Below are positions 1-10,864 of a stretch of DNA of 64,000 bases, piece by piece; position 1 is the first letter of the stretch, and the number at the start of each line of letters is the position of its first letter. Source of the DNA: Schistosoma mansoni (lineage: Eukaryota > Platyhelminthes > Trematoda > Strigeidida > Schistosomatidae); the NCBI RefSeq assembly GCF_000237925.1, contig NC_031501.1, forward strand, positions 6,144,166 to 6,208,165. Reading direction: 5' to 3'. The notes beneath the pieces were generated by a model. That model was not told the origin of the DNA, ran no database searches, and saw only the letters and a program-made list of their open reading frames with translations. The translations under genes and the position numbers were made by a program.

Positions 1-28
1 CTGCTAGCCACTATCCACCTTTGCTTAT
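1..28 (+). mobile_element. SMalpha SINE, 3' end fragment cut by window edge
   Basis: The first bases match the end of the SMalpha copies at about 1911-1932 and 14417-14446 (the CTGCTAGCCACTATCCA motif and what follows). Only the tail downstream of the hammerhead is inside the window; the rest should lie to the left. Confidence 0.75.
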
Positions 29-1737
29 AGAAACTGATCATGTTTATTTATAGTCCAAATACTAACTACAATATTTTTTTTAATGTTTCAATTTATTTCC
101 TATAAAATGTTAACATTTTTTAGATACAATGAATTCATGTAGCAAAACAAAACTGTACTTATTACTGTCATTAAAAGTAACTAAGCCATCAATTGGAACT
201 TATAAATATGTAGGTAAAACTTTACACTACTGTCTTAAGTTATGATTATTTAATGAATTCTGTCAATTTTTGTTTAGAATTAATGGTTTTAATATAATAT
301 AGTTATTCTGTAGGCAGTTTTTGAATCTTTAACAAGTAATTTTAGCTTGGCAACAACAGTCATAGATTATGATAAGTATCATATTTATGACAGATATGAT
401 TGAATTATAGTCTCATACGATATTGTAAATCAATCATTTATATTTGTCTTAAATACGATACTTATCGTAATCATCCACAGCTGTTGTCGTAAAGCAGTGA
501 GACTATAATTTATGGATAACCATTGAGAGACGCCTTAATGACTTTAAGTGTGTCCACCTACTTACTAAGGCCAAATGAGGGTTATAAACCGGTGTGAGGA
601 ATTAAAATTATGATTTACAATCGATGGTTAGAGTTAAGAATTAGATCTATGGTTTTCATCATGAATCAACATCAGTAATAATGCCAAAACGCGGCTTAGC
701 CAAATGGATGAGTGAGATTCACTCCAAAATCCAAAACCTGTTATCTTATACGTGATTGTTTCATTCATAGATTATAGTCTCGCTTAATATGATGAATTAC
801 CTTATACTAGAAATAAAAAAACAATAATTGCTATGATAATGGTTTGAAGGTTAATCCTTTACTGTAAGAATTGACTGTTCTGGGTCCGACCTCCAGTGAG
901 ATTCAGAATATACATTGATAAGGAGTAGTTAATTAAGACAAAACAGCTGTTCACTGCTGTTCGCTTTTCACTGGTTATCTAATTAGAGTCAGTCTCTTAT
1001 GTAAGCGACACCATGAATAATCTCTTCAAACACCTTTTATTTATTAATAATCATAAATTTTGTTTCAGAACTGAACAATAAATAGAAACCTGGCCTAAGA
1101 GTTAACTGTTTTTGGATAAGAGTTTAAAGCTAAGACTTCTAATGGTAAGTTAATATAAACATAGAAATGATGACATGTTGACCTGATCTCAATAGTTAAG
1201 TCCTTTTATGAACACAAGCATACAGGCCTTTTTGTTGATCAAAATCCTGAAGTATTTTATTCTGAAACAATTAACTGGCAGACAACATACATTATTCTTT
1301 ACTGAGGGATAGGTTTATTAATAATTTATCACAGCAGGTAATCAAAAAACTTTAACTAAGCATATTTGATTGAGATGAATACATTTTTATGAAATAACAG
1401 TTTCCTTCAGTCATTGACTATCAAGATTTATCGTCTTTTCTACATAATATGAATTTGAATATTGTAAATTGATGAGTAGTATGGTGTATACTGCTTATAT
1501 TTTCATATATAAGTAGTAGGTAACATCAATTGAAAGAAGAATGCATGTCAGTAGAATGTTTAGCAGATTGAATTGAAAATAACAGAAAGGTAAGCAGAAA
1601 GTAATTATGATAACAAAAGAACTGAAAGAATCATGAACCATATAAAGGACAACTGATGGAGGAGATGCAAATTGTATATTCAATGTAAAGTTTTCATATT
1701 TTTCGTAAGCGTTCTGTAATCTTAAATTCACTTAGTA
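29..1737. other. No gene recognised; contains an imperfect fold-back
   Basis: AT-rich sequence with no ORF that looks coding. The one visible structure is an imperfect inverted repeat with arms near 348-396 and 441-490, roughly 80 percent matched by eye, with a spacer of about 44 bases. It could be a worn short inverted-repeat element. Confidence 0.5.
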
Positions 1738-1935
1738 GTGTTCGCTTGAATCTTCCCATCGATGTGTAAGGATTGCAACTGGTCAGTCTCTAATTGGCAT
1801 ATGTGCATACTGTGCGTATTGCCTCGATATAGCCTTGAACATCAACTCTGAGATGCAGGTACATCCAGCTGACGAGTCCCAAATAGGACGAAACGCGCGT
1901 CTTGGATTCCACTGCTAGCCACTGTCCATCTTCAT
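1738..1935 (+). mobile_element. SMalpha-type SINE with hammerhead ribozyme (internal part missing)
   Basis: The left part matches the head of the longer copy at 14074 (CATCGATGT, GGTCAGTCTCTAATTGG, GCCTCGATAT). The right part holds a hammerhead and the CTGCTAGCCACT tail. The tRNA-like Pol III promoter part seen in the 14 kb copy is missing, so this is an internally deleted copy. SMalpha is a known schistosome SINE-like family with a self-cleaving ribozyme; the family name is from memory. Confidence 0.85.
1863..1907 (+). ncRNA. Hammerhead ribozyme (SMalpha type)
   Basis: All conserved parts are in order: stem I 5' strand ATCCAG, core CTGACGA, stem II GTCC/GGAC closing a seven-base loop, GAA, a short stem III ACGC/GCGT, the cleavage nucleotide C at 1901 after GT, and the stem I 3' strand TTGGAT. 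Stem I keeps six pairs including one G-U wobble. The core is intact, so RNA from this copy may still self-cleave. Confidence 0.9.
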
Positions 1936-2373
1936 TCTCATGTTTATGTCCTTAAATAACAAACAAACAAAATAAAAACATAATCAATATAAGCGGTAAT
2001 TTAGTTTTTTTTTCTTTTTTTAATTGATCAGTACCGCTTTCATTTATTTGCTTATACAGTAGAATAAGTATTCTATTAATAATATCAAACGGATATTATA
2101 CTAGTAATCAATCATTTAGTCACCATAGTATAGTTTACTTTTGTTAACATAATTGAAAAGAAGAAGAAAACTATATTAATGAAAGTTTGTTGTTGTGCTG
2201 AATTCTTCAAAAGAAGATAAGGAACACGTTCGGTTTTACTTAATGGAATGTCCTTTTTTGTTTCAATTATTTTAGTTGGACTGTTAAATTAATTTCGTGG
2301 ATGGATGGATAGATGTTAGAAAATATAAATAAGTAACAAGGATATATTTATATATATTAAGAAAATTAAAATA

Positions 2374-2856
2374 ATAATCTATGTAATTTTATAGTTGACA
2401 TCATGAGTCAATTGAAGCTAGACCAACATGGAAAACCTGGAAGCACTTAACGGATGTTTCGTCTGGTTTCAAGAGATATTTCATGGAGTTCTAGTGAGAA
2501 GCAGTGGACCAGTAGAGTTCAACCAGGTCTGTTGGAAGATATCAACTCAATGAAGACATTGGTGAATGGTTGTTCAATTTCGTGGATTGGTTGAAGTTAA
2601 ACATTGACACCTCTAGATGCCGGCTCAGTGGTCTAGTGATTGGCGCTCACGCGCGAGACTGATAGGTTTTGAGTTCGAATCTCGTGAGGTGGGATCGTGG
2701 ATGCGCACTACTGAGGAGTCCCACAATAGGATGAAGTGGCCATCCAGTGCATCCAGGTTTTTCCATGGTGGTCTAGTTCCAATAGACTCATGATTTCAAC
2801 TACAAAATTACTGAAATCTTTACAAAAACCCCTTCTGATAATCTATGTGATCTTAT
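2374..2856 (+). mobile_element. SINE2 composite: inverted tail plus full plus-strand copy, flanked by a 19-bp direct repeat
   Basis: The left part (about 2393-2455) is the SINE2 3' tail in minus orientation. It abuts a nearly complete plus-strand SINE2: head (GGAGTTCTAGTGAGAAGC), tRNA-like part with A-box-like sequence near 2621-2645 and B box GAGTTCGAATCTC at 2671-2683, hammerhead-like part, and tail ending CCCCTTCTG. The flanks 2374-2392 and 2838-2856 match at 17 of 19 positions, as expected for a target-site duplication around the whole inverted composite. Confidence 0.75.
2705..2750 (+). ncRNA. Hammerhead-like ribozyme in SINE2
   Basis: Parts in order: stem I GCACT (one unpaired A before the core), core CTGAGGA, stem II GTCC/GGAT around loop CACAATA, GAA, stem III GTGG/CCAT, C at 2744, stem I 3' strand CAGTGC. 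The layout equals the SMalpha hammerhead although most stem bases differ. This copy has weakened pairs (G-U in stems II and III), so activity is doubtful; the family consensus looks able to fold. Confidence 0.6.
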
Positions 2857-2939
2857 TTTAAAAGAAAGTTTTTTGTGTAATAATGCATTGAATTGAAAGA
2901 TTTGAGAATGTCTGATATTGCTAAGATGGTGAACTACTG

Positions 2940-3340
2940 TTATCATAAGATAATTTTAAATAAATTGAGCATTGGGTAGATTGTTATAAATAAGTAATAT
3001 ATTTGTACTATCCCAATGAGTAGAAAAATTAGATTTTCTGAAGTTTTGTGACTCAGTGTAAACCACTTCTTCAGAGAATAATTATTCTCTGTTTGTTACA
3101 AATCCTACAAAGCACAGATGTGGTAAACAGCGAGAACACATGTGTAGACAATCTAATGTGTTTCGACACAAAGTTACAGAACATCTCAGTAAAATCTGTG
3201 GACAATTCATTGGTAAAATATCAACCATTCGTCTCAGATTTCATTGTTTTTTCATTTCCACACCAATCATTCTTTATTTTTCGTTCTCTTTTCTTCGATA
3301 TTCTCAACGTTCTGCCGTCAAGCATTTCTTCTCCGATTGA
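2940..3340 (+). repeat. Unclassified interspersed repeat, copy a
   Basis: Sequence around 3130-3330 matches 7395-7610: shared blocks include CGAGAACA, AAATTACAG, GTAAAATC, CGTCTCA, TTTCATTG, CACACCAATCA and TTCTGCCGTCAA. A block at about 2958-3012 (ATTGGGTAGAT ... ATCCCAAT) also matches the 131-bp insert inside both RTE copies. ORFs here are not supported as genes, because copy b does not keep the frame. Confidence 0.55.
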
Positions 3341-3718
3341 TGATACATACTATTTATATCTGTTGACATCAGTAGCATAGACCACAATATATCATGGACA
3401 GTATTTGTATTGATTTAATTAGGCTAATTTTTATCATATGATTGAAAACCAATAATAATCATTTTTCACTGATAAATCTTCTCATACAAAAACATTTAGT
3501 TGACTAATTGTTCAAACTATGAGAAGAATCTAGAAATTAATTGACGTTTTGGAGATACATTAAATCTAATTGACATCCATATTAACTTATATTCCCGAAT
3601 CTGTCACAAGCAAATTCACTGTATATATGGGTTATTTGAAAGACAGGAGCTTAATTACAGGTTATTATTCAGGAATAATTTATATGTTATTAGGCAATAA
3701 AATTGTTTTTACTGTATA

Positions 3719-4180
3719 CATCAGTCAGTCAGTTATCAATTATATGAACTACATGTTGCATTGATTGAAATAATAATAATAGTAGTATTACTATTGTTAT
3801 TATTATTACCATTACTACTGTAGTGTGGCCTACTTATATCCACATAAGTAGTATATGGTGATGGTCAGGCATAGAATGGATTTTGGCAGAAGATCGATAA
3901 GGAAAGAACAGGAATGAAGCGCAATCGGTACGAAAATGCATGAACAATGAAATCAAAGAATACGGACTGATATTTGCAGAAAGTACAGTGAAGATTGAAA
4001 CAATTGTTTGTTATTTTGCAAATTAACTGCTGACTGTACGGTTATCAAAATTTAGTGAGATTGTCTTTAATTTGTGCTTTAATACATTTGATTGTACCCA
4101 CTCGTGTTCTGTTCACTACACTACTACTACTACTACCGCTATTACTACTAAAAAACACATTGAGTTGTTAGTAAAGCTCT
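3719..4180 (-). mobile_element. LINE 3' end fragment, same family as 48440-49640
   Basis: The left border is a CAGTCAGTCAGT run like that bordering the LINE at 48440. The block ACATTTGATTGTACCCAC with following TGTTC..TTCAC and (CTA)n sequence matches 47028-47070. No coding part remains; this is a truncated 3' UTR piece with microsatellite expansions of the ATA/TTA type at 3765-3825. Confidence 0.45.
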
Positions 4181-4357
4181 GCTAATGATTCATTTTCATC
4201 TTGAACGATTGACTTTTATAGGAGAAAGAAAAATCAAATCAAATAAACTACTCAGTTGTCAGAATAATTGCCTTTGAGCAATGAAACATTTTTATCTATA
4301 CAACTAGTAACTATCATGTTTTCTTATTCTGAATAATTAATAGATTCTTATTATAAG

Positions 4358-4735
4358 AAAGGGTTTTTGTGGAGATTTAGTATTTTCATAGTTGAAAGCG
4401 TGAGTCAATTGAAGCTAGACCACCAGGGAAAACCTGGAAGCACTCGACAGCCGTTTCGTCCTATTGTAGGACTCCTTAACAGTGCGCATCCATGACCTCA
4501 CCTTGCGAGATTCGAACCCAGGACCTATCAGTCTCGCGTCAGAGCACTTAACCGATACACCACAACGTGGGCATCCGATGGTGTTTAGTCTAAGTCCAAC
4601 CAATCCACGAAGTTGAGCAACCGTTCACCAATTGTGTTCAGTGAGTTGATATCTTACAACAGACGTGGTTTGAACTCCACTGGTTACCGCTTCCCACTAG
4701 AACTCCTGGATTTACCTCTGGAAGTCAGTGGAGAT
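4358..4735 (-). mobile_element. SINE2, nearly complete copy
   Basis: Reading the minus strand: head (GAGTTCTAGTGGGAAGCGG), tRNA-like segment with the B-box-like motif GGTTCGAATCTC, hammerhead-like segment and tail. It is almost identical to the plus-strand copy at 10865-11167 wherever both are present, so the two are recent relatives. The minus-strand ORF across 4415-4603 is a product of the SINE, not a gene. Confidence 0.8.
4440..4497 (-). ncRNA. Degenerate hammerhead-like segment of SINE2
   Basis: On the minus strand: GCGCACTG, a core copy altered to TTAAGGA, stem II GTCC/GGAC around TACAATA, GAA, stem III ACGG/CTGT and the stem I 3' strand GAGTGC. Core and stem I changes suggest it no longer cleaves. 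Confidence 0.5.
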
Positions 4736-4760
4736 TGACTTAGAGTGATTATACAATATC

Positions 4761-5716
4761 TGGTATTTGAATGATTGAAAAACCCATGTAGATAGGTAAT
4801 TTCCAATTACTTATGAAAGTCCTCGTTCAAATTAATGATCATAATGACAATTATTATATTGCTCTGGGAATACACTACAGTGGTTAATAGAAGAGATAAC
4901 TATAAATAATAGAACGACAATAGGTTGATTCGATTCGAAGTGACTGAAAGTATTCACTAGGAAATCCATGTTTCATGTTAGTTGGTTCTCGTTAACATGC
5001 TTTACCTACAATATTGATGGAATCGATGAATTTAAAAGCAGGTCAATTAGTTTTACAGCCTTATACTTAACCACTGTTCAGTTTGAGGCACCGCCAACAT
5101 TCTTTAAGTATAAGATATTTAAAACGTACTTATCACTGATTAGTAACTAATGTCACTTTTCTCTATTGGACATATTGAGCCTTGATCTATAAAAATTCGA
5201 TTAGCGTTTGAATTACTAGACACCGTCCACTACTCGGTTACTAATCTATTGTAATAAGTTATTTCATTTTGTTCGTCACTTTCGGATTCAACTGGCATAA
5301 CATTATATAGATTATTAGTAATGAACTATGAATAAAGATTCAAACTATATTTTATAAGGAATCGTTTACAAGTAAATACCTAAAATATAGAACTTATTTC
5401 TTCACATGCTAAATGCTCATTCACTTCCCTATTGCATTGAATCACACAGAGATTTTGTATAACTGGCTTTGTCTATCATATTAAGACTTGTTGTTTTTAT
5501 TATGTATGATATGTTTAATTTAAATAACTGTTTTATAGTGGTTTTTTGGTTTATAAGTGTTAAATTATTCCTTTCTCATATATCATGACAGCATTAAGTT
5601 AATGATTGCAATGGAACATACACTATCTCTTCATCCTTATTTCGAGATGCTTGTATGAGCTGAATGAATTATGTCATCACAGAAACTCGGACTCAGAACA
5701 TCCATATTACTTTTAT
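4761..5716. other. No gene recognised
   Basis: AT-rich sequence with only a short unsupported ORF (4968-5150). I see no splice-bounded coding segment and no clear repeat match. Confidence 0.5.
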
Positions 5717-6065
5717 ATAGTTAAGATCATGAGTCAATTGAAGCTAGAACACCATGGAAAACCTGGAAGCACTGGACGTCCGTTTCGTCCTATTGTGGAA
5801 CTCCTCATCCGTGCTCAACTACAACCTCTTATGTGGTAATAAAGTTCAGGACATTCGGTCTCGCATAAAAACACTTAACTACTAGACTGCCTAGCCGTCA
5901 TCCAACGGTGTTTATGTCTAACATCAATCAATCCACAACAATGGGTGGTTATTACCCGTTGTCTTAGGTGGGTAACTGTTTCAAACCCGACACGGTTCTA
6001 CTTCACTGGTCACGGCTTCTCATTACAACTACGAAAATTTGCTCTTGAAGTTAGCTACCAGTAGG
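5717..6065 (-). mobile_element. SINE2, diverged copy
   Basis: The minus strand carries the tail (CAATTGACTCATGAT), a hammerhead-like block with stem II TTCC/GGAC and stem III ACGG/CCGT-like pairs, a worn tRNA-like region and the head. Divergence is higher than in the 4.4 kb and 10.9 kb copies, so this is an older insertion. Confidence 0.7.
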
Positions 6066-6599
6066 TACGTGGTAACTGTCAGTAAGTGCAGACTACCTGG
6101 TAGGAAACTCTTATGACTTTCATTTCATACGTCCAATTAACAAGATCACCAAATTATAGTGTGACTTTAACACAAATGAAACCAATGAACTTCGCTTTGA
6201 CCAACAACGCAAACTACCTTCAAAAACAACTGATCATTCTAGTGCTTATTCGTCCTTCTATCACCAATGATCAGTCAGAACATGGAAGTAGCCTTTCGAT
6301 TTATTCTGTACTATTCTTTATCATAATAAGCCAAAAACGAGCTTAATGATAGACATTAATTACAGAACTACAATTAACCACAAATAGATAATAACAATTT
6401 GTACATAACTAGGTCATCTATTATATAAAATTAAGCAATGGATCCACAACTAATTAACGAGAGCTAATCAGTCGTAAAACATCTATCAACAGTTAATGAT
6501 TCAAGTGAAAGCATACAATTAGGGTAATGTAAAAATACCGTAAACTAAATATATAGTAAATACGTAATAAAAAATATCAGTACAGGGGTGTTTGAAACG

Positions 6600-7115
6600 A
6601 TTGTAGAATTTTCATGGTTTGAATCACGAACTAATCTTAGTTAGAGCACCAATGAAAATCTGGAGGAATCGAATGACCGTTTTATCCTTGTATGGGATAT
6701 TTCAGCATAGGACAACCATGACTCTTTATTGGGTGATCTAACCTAGAAAATTTGGTCTCGTGAGTGAATATTTAACCAATAAACCACTACTCACTGCCTT
6801 CTCGTGGCGGAGGTGTTGTTTACGAAATTGAGAGGACGAAAAGCGAATGTCCAGTTCTTTAACCGGGTTGGTGGACAAAGAGAGTTCATATAGGGGGGTT
6901 AGAAAACCCTGATTCCAAACCAACAATGCACATGGGCTCCAATGTCCTGAAGAAACAAATGGCGTATGAATCAATCGTTGATGAAGGACTACCATGGGAC
7001 TGCATCTCCTTACGATGCTCCACTGCCTTGTGGATCAGACTATTAGGTCGAAGGCTTGGAGTTTGGCCCTCTAAGAAAACCACCTGCTTTGATTTGGGCA
7101 CCCAGGTAATTGCTG
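6600..7115 (+). mobile_element. Composite: worn SINE2 (minus) joined to truncated R480 (plus)
   Basis: About 6620-6790 resembles SINE2 in minus orientation. It runs into R480 sequence in plus orientation (ACTCACTGCCTTCTCG, ACGAAAAGCGAATG, CGGGTTGGTGGACA, GATTCCAAACCAA, CACTGCCTTGTGGATCAGAC), which stops near GGGCACCCAGG, before the usual AT-rich end. ORFs on both strands here are shadows of this repeat. Confidence 0.65.
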
Positions 7116-7289
7116 TAACAAAAACATTTAGACCATCTTACTACATCCACATTATAATTCATTACTAACTTATTAAGTCTATTGTTGTTATTCATGTTAC
7201 GCAATCTAGCAGTATTATAATCTTTTTATTACATCATCTTGGTTATTCCTTGTTCATGTTTCCTCAAAGAAATTAACTTTTGCACAGCT

Positions 7290-7630
7290 TAAAAAAATCT
7301 GTGCTTTATTATGAATGAAGTTTCATTCTGTAAACGTATATCATGTTTAAACTTTCTTCTACACAATAGTTATCTCTTATTTCGTAGTAATAATGTAGTC
7401 AACGAGAACATGAGTTGGGACTACCGAATGTATTTGAATACAAAATTACAGGATGTCTTAGTAAAATCCGTTAACCATATAGTAAGCATTTTATCTGCAA
7501 AATATCAATCGATCGTCTCATATTTCATTGTCCTTTCGTTTTCACACCAATCACTCTCTGTTCTCTTTTCTTTGATTTTTTCGACCTTCTGCCGTCAATC
7601 ATTTCATATTCAATTTCATATTCAATCATT
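7290..7630 (+). repeat. Unclassified interspersed repeat, copy b
   Basis: Second copy of the repeat at 2940-3340 with the same order of matching blocks and about the same length. It carries a local duplication of an ATTCAATTTCAT-type motif near 7605-7630. No family assigned. Confidence 0.5.
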
Positions 7631-7914
7631 TTCAGCTTCATTGTTTATATTGACATTATATTAGATGAAATTAGTTTGATATGAATGTTCTACAATATTT
7701 AATCTCTTTAAATAATCATTAAGTTATACATATATGTTTATGGACAACATCTATTATAATAGTAAGTAGCATAATCTAGTAAGTAGTATGTTATTGAAAT
7801 TTCAGTAGACTATTTAAACGTACAGTGAAAGCTCTTGTTTTATTTATAGAAATACTTCTTTTTGTTTGAAAAAAATATTGTTCCACAGATTTAAACAAAT
7901 CGATTTCTATTACT

Positions 7915-8140
7915 TGAATTCATAAGTCAAGTGAAGCTAGACCACTGAGGAAAACTTGAAAGCACTGGACGGCCGTTTCGTCTCAGTATGAGACTCCTCA
8001 ACAGTGCGTGTTCACGATCCCGCAAGTGCGATTGGAATGGCCATCTAGTACTTCAAGATTTTCCATGGTGGTCTAGCCTTTGTTGAATCATGAAATCAAC
8101 TACTAAATTACTACACTCTCCACAAAACCTTCTTCTGAAA
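7915..8140. mobile_element. SINE2 fold-back: minus-strand half joined to plus-strand tail
   Basis: 7921-8030 is the SINE2 tail plus ribozyme region in minus orientation. From about 8031 the sequence turns into the SINE2 ribozyme end and tail in plus orientation (CCATGGTGGTCTAGCC ... CTCCACAAAACC). The two halves are inverted repeats of each other, as in the 2.4-2.9 kb composite. Confidence 0.7.
7962..8007 (-). ncRNA. Hammerhead-like ribozyme in SINE2 with substituted stem II
   Basis: Minus strand: stem I GCACTG/CAGTGC is perfect (six pairs), the core reads TTGAGGA (first C changed to T), stem II is GTCTC/GAGAC around ATACT, then GAA, stem III ACGG/CCGT is perfect, and C precedes the stem I 3' strand. 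Stem II differs from other copies yet stays fully paired, which supports a selected fold in the source element. Confidence 0.6.
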
Positions 8141-8390
8141 AGAAATTTCTAAAATACTAATGAATGTATCTACTTTATTTTGTGTGTTTTTCCATTACAC
8201 AAAAAACACTTTTTTAATAATTATACAAGTAGGATTTATTTTAAGGTAAAGTGTACTTCATAGTTTACAATGTACCTTATCTTAAACAGTAAACCCAAGA
8301 CGTTTAGTAATCAGCTACTTAAATAATAGTTCTGTTCTGAGACTTAAGTTATATAGAAAATCGCTGACAAGCAACAGTTTCAGCTATTTC

Positions 8391-8391
<1 letters not shown>

Positions 8392-8425
<34 letters not shown>
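8392..8425. repeat. (TA)n microsatellite
   Basis: Uninterrupted alternating TA run of about 34 bases. Confidence 0.95.
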
Positions 8426-8427
<2 letters not shown>

Positions 8428-8639
8428 CGGTACTCTGTAAATTTCATTGAATGAGTAACACCAAGCTACACATTTTTACATCAGAGGTATAGTAGAACTA
8501 TACCTTAGATCAAACTAAAGCAGTTGTGTCATATTTCAGATCCAGAAATTGAAAGTCATTTGAATTAATCAATAAACCAATAAGAAATATATTTCAATCT
8601 GATAGAAAAGTACCATTATATTCATACATAGATGATAGG

Positions 8640-9155
8640 GAATATGTTATATCGTGTGCCTCAGTCCCCTGTTTAATATATGACGTGACGATACTGCCAA
8701 TTGGAGAACAGCGAATTATCGATCGAACCAATGATACACGAAACCCGTATGAGCAGTCTAGAGTACTTATCAGTCCTACTATCTGCCTAGCCCAGCCAGT
8801 TAAGTCCAGAACACCAATAACAGCTTCTGCAATATGAATCATTATTCTCAAACATACTTGGTTTATATACCAAACAAACAGACCACATCGTACCATAAAA
8901 CATGAAATAACATTTGTACAAGACTCAGCTAAATGTGACTGGGGAACAGTAATTGATAGACTGGGTATAACTCAGGAACGGTAAATTGTACAGTAGTGGT
9001 CTATGGGTCAAAATAAAGCTCATAATAAAAGGAACATGAATATGAATAGTTAAGTTACCTAATAATTATACAATAGGAAATATACGTATCATATAGGTCT
9101 ATAACTAGTCCTCAAAAGTTACCATTCATAATTCTCTTCAGGATATAACAGAATA
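8640..9155 (-). mobile_element. Solo LTR, family 1 (LTR retrotransposon relic)
   Basis: The LTR spans 8645-9150 (506 bp). On the minus strand it begins TGTTATATCC and ends ATATAACA, and it is bordered by the 5-bp direct repeat GAATA (8640-8644 and 9151-9155). No internal region is present, so it is a solo LTR left by recombination. Relatives are at 16628-17060, 23965-24487 and 40402-40904. The clade (Gypsy or BEL) cannot be told from the LTR alone. Confidence 0.85.
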
Positions 9156-9477
9156 TATGTATAACATACTGAAAATATTCTACTATAGAATCTTTTTTTA
9201 AAAAAGCCGAAAATGAATAGTTACTAACTGATTTGTATAGTTTCATCGAAAACATTATTCTGTTCCTATTCTGTAGGTAATTACAAAAAAAAACAGTTTT
9301 CCCATTTCTAATATGAGACTACAAAAAGATGTCCTGAATGAAAAATTAATGTGTTTAAATAAAATATCTTTGTTATATTGTGTCATTCACTTAAATTTCT
9401 AATCAGTTTGCATTTGTCTAGTACAAAAACGTCTAGTCCTTCTTTAAAGACAGTACACATGATAGACCAGGAAGTAT

Positions 9478-9660
9478 TATCTTAAATTATATAACAAACT
9501 GATGTTAGTCAGAGAAACATTGAAAGTCAGGAAGCACTGAACATCTGTCTTGTCGTAATAGGGGACTCCTCGGATGAGAGTATTCACCACCTAATCAATA
9601 ATCGAACCTGGTATCTTTGGCCTCTTATGTGAGATCTTAACTTTTAAAACACTGAGTTAG
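9478..9660 (-). mobile_element. SINE2, old degenerate copy
   Basis: Minus-strand blocks GAGGAGTCCC and CAGTGCTTCCTGAC, preceded by a worn B-box-like GGTTCGATTATT, align with SINE2. The ribozyme region no longer pairs well. Confidence 0.5.
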
Positions 9661-10435
9661 GATAAGATGATGAAAATGTCTAGCTTCAGTCAAGTTTTGA
9701 TATTGTGTTACCGTCTTCTGTTGTCTATAAGCGAAGATTTGAAGATTCGATTATCATTCTACGGTGAGGTCTCAAATACACGCTACCACTGAATGGTCGC
9801 GTATTGAATGTGATAAAACAAATTTCCAGCGTTACATAACTTTTATTTTTTGTCTAAATATGATTAGATTATAATGTAAACAATGAAAGTTCAACAATCT
9901 CCATTAAATTCATCCACCCGAGTTACAAATCTTCTCCACCAACACAAATCTTATATGCCAAAGAATATGAATTTAAGATGAACAAAGGTCATTATCTCTT
10001 TCTTAATGAAGTAACTTATCAACATATGCACTTATATATTTAGATAATTTTTCATATAAATAAAGCAAATTAAAGAAACAAATCAGTGTTCTTCTTCTAT
10101 ATATACAAGATAATAACAAGAGGGTACTTTGATTAAGCTACTGGTATCTAGTAGCAATATACAAAGTCAATTTCCACCACGATTAGTTACTGAAGAACCT
10201 TAAAATATTTCACTAATCCTGTTATACTACTTATAAGTAGCATAAATGATAATATGTTATGTGACTATTCTATGGACAATAAAACCAGTCTAGAAAATAA
10301 ATTTACTGTACTAGTTTTCGGAATTAATGGACAATATACAAATCCTGAATTAATGATTGTTTGCATGATACATTTCAACTTTCCAAGGTCTTCCCATACT
10401 CAACTGTTTAAAATAATAGAAGTTATGTTCACTTG
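9661..10435. other. No gene recognised
   Basis: Apart from one short unsupported ORF at 10254-10463, nothing coding or repetitive is recognised. Confidence 0.45.
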
Positions 10436-10570
10436 TTGTTGTTTACTTGTATCTTCCCATTGATATTTTGGACTGTAATTGATCGATCTCTTGTTGGCAT
10501 ATGTGCATCCTCTGCGGACTGCCTCGATATTGTCTGAAGTCACAAGCTTTATAAGTAAAGATGGTTATCA
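10436..10570 (+). mobile_element. SMalpha SINE, 5' fragment
   Basis: Matches the head of the 14.1 kb copy (TCTTCCCATTGATAT, GATCTCTTGTTGGCATATG, GCCTCGATATTG) and continues into a worn form of the inverted left arm (TAAGTAAAGATGG). The promoter and the forward ribozyme are absent. Confidence 0.7.
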
Positions 10571-10864
10571 ATGAAATGAACTTTGATTTCTGTATATACG
10601 ATAAAATGTGCTTCATACTTCAATTTGAACTTCGTGTACTTTTACTAATCCCACTATCTTAAGTTCTATATCCTCGATATACTTTCACTCAGTATAGTTT
10701 AAATTGTATTTTGTTTTCAACAATTCACCTCGTAAAAACCCTTGCTTAATCAAACATAATCTGTAGATGTCATGATATATGCATTGTAATCACTTATAAT
10801 GCATAATTTGGTACATATTGTAAACTTATCAAGGTAAATAACTATTCATAAGTCCTCTTTAAAT

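Noticed and set aside
2641-2700. A tRNA gene at the SINE2 tRNA-like parts (also at 4.5, 10.9 and 30.7 kb)
   Set aside because: A- and B-box-like motifs are present but no acceptor stem or cloverleaf is closed; they are Pol III promoters of SINEs.
3048-3380. 110-codon ORF and its overlapping ORF
   Set aside because: It lies in a repeat whose second copy at 7.3-7.6 kb does not keep the same protein.
6738-7168. ORFs on both strands at 6.7-7.2 kb, and similar ones at 12.9-13.3, 20.0-20.3, 27.4-27.7 and 51.4-51.9 kb
   Set aside because: All lie in R480 copies, and frames are not conserved from copy to copy.
9478-9660. A working hammerhead in the old SINE2 copy
   Set aside because: Core and stems are too mutated (stem II no longer pairs and GAA is altered).
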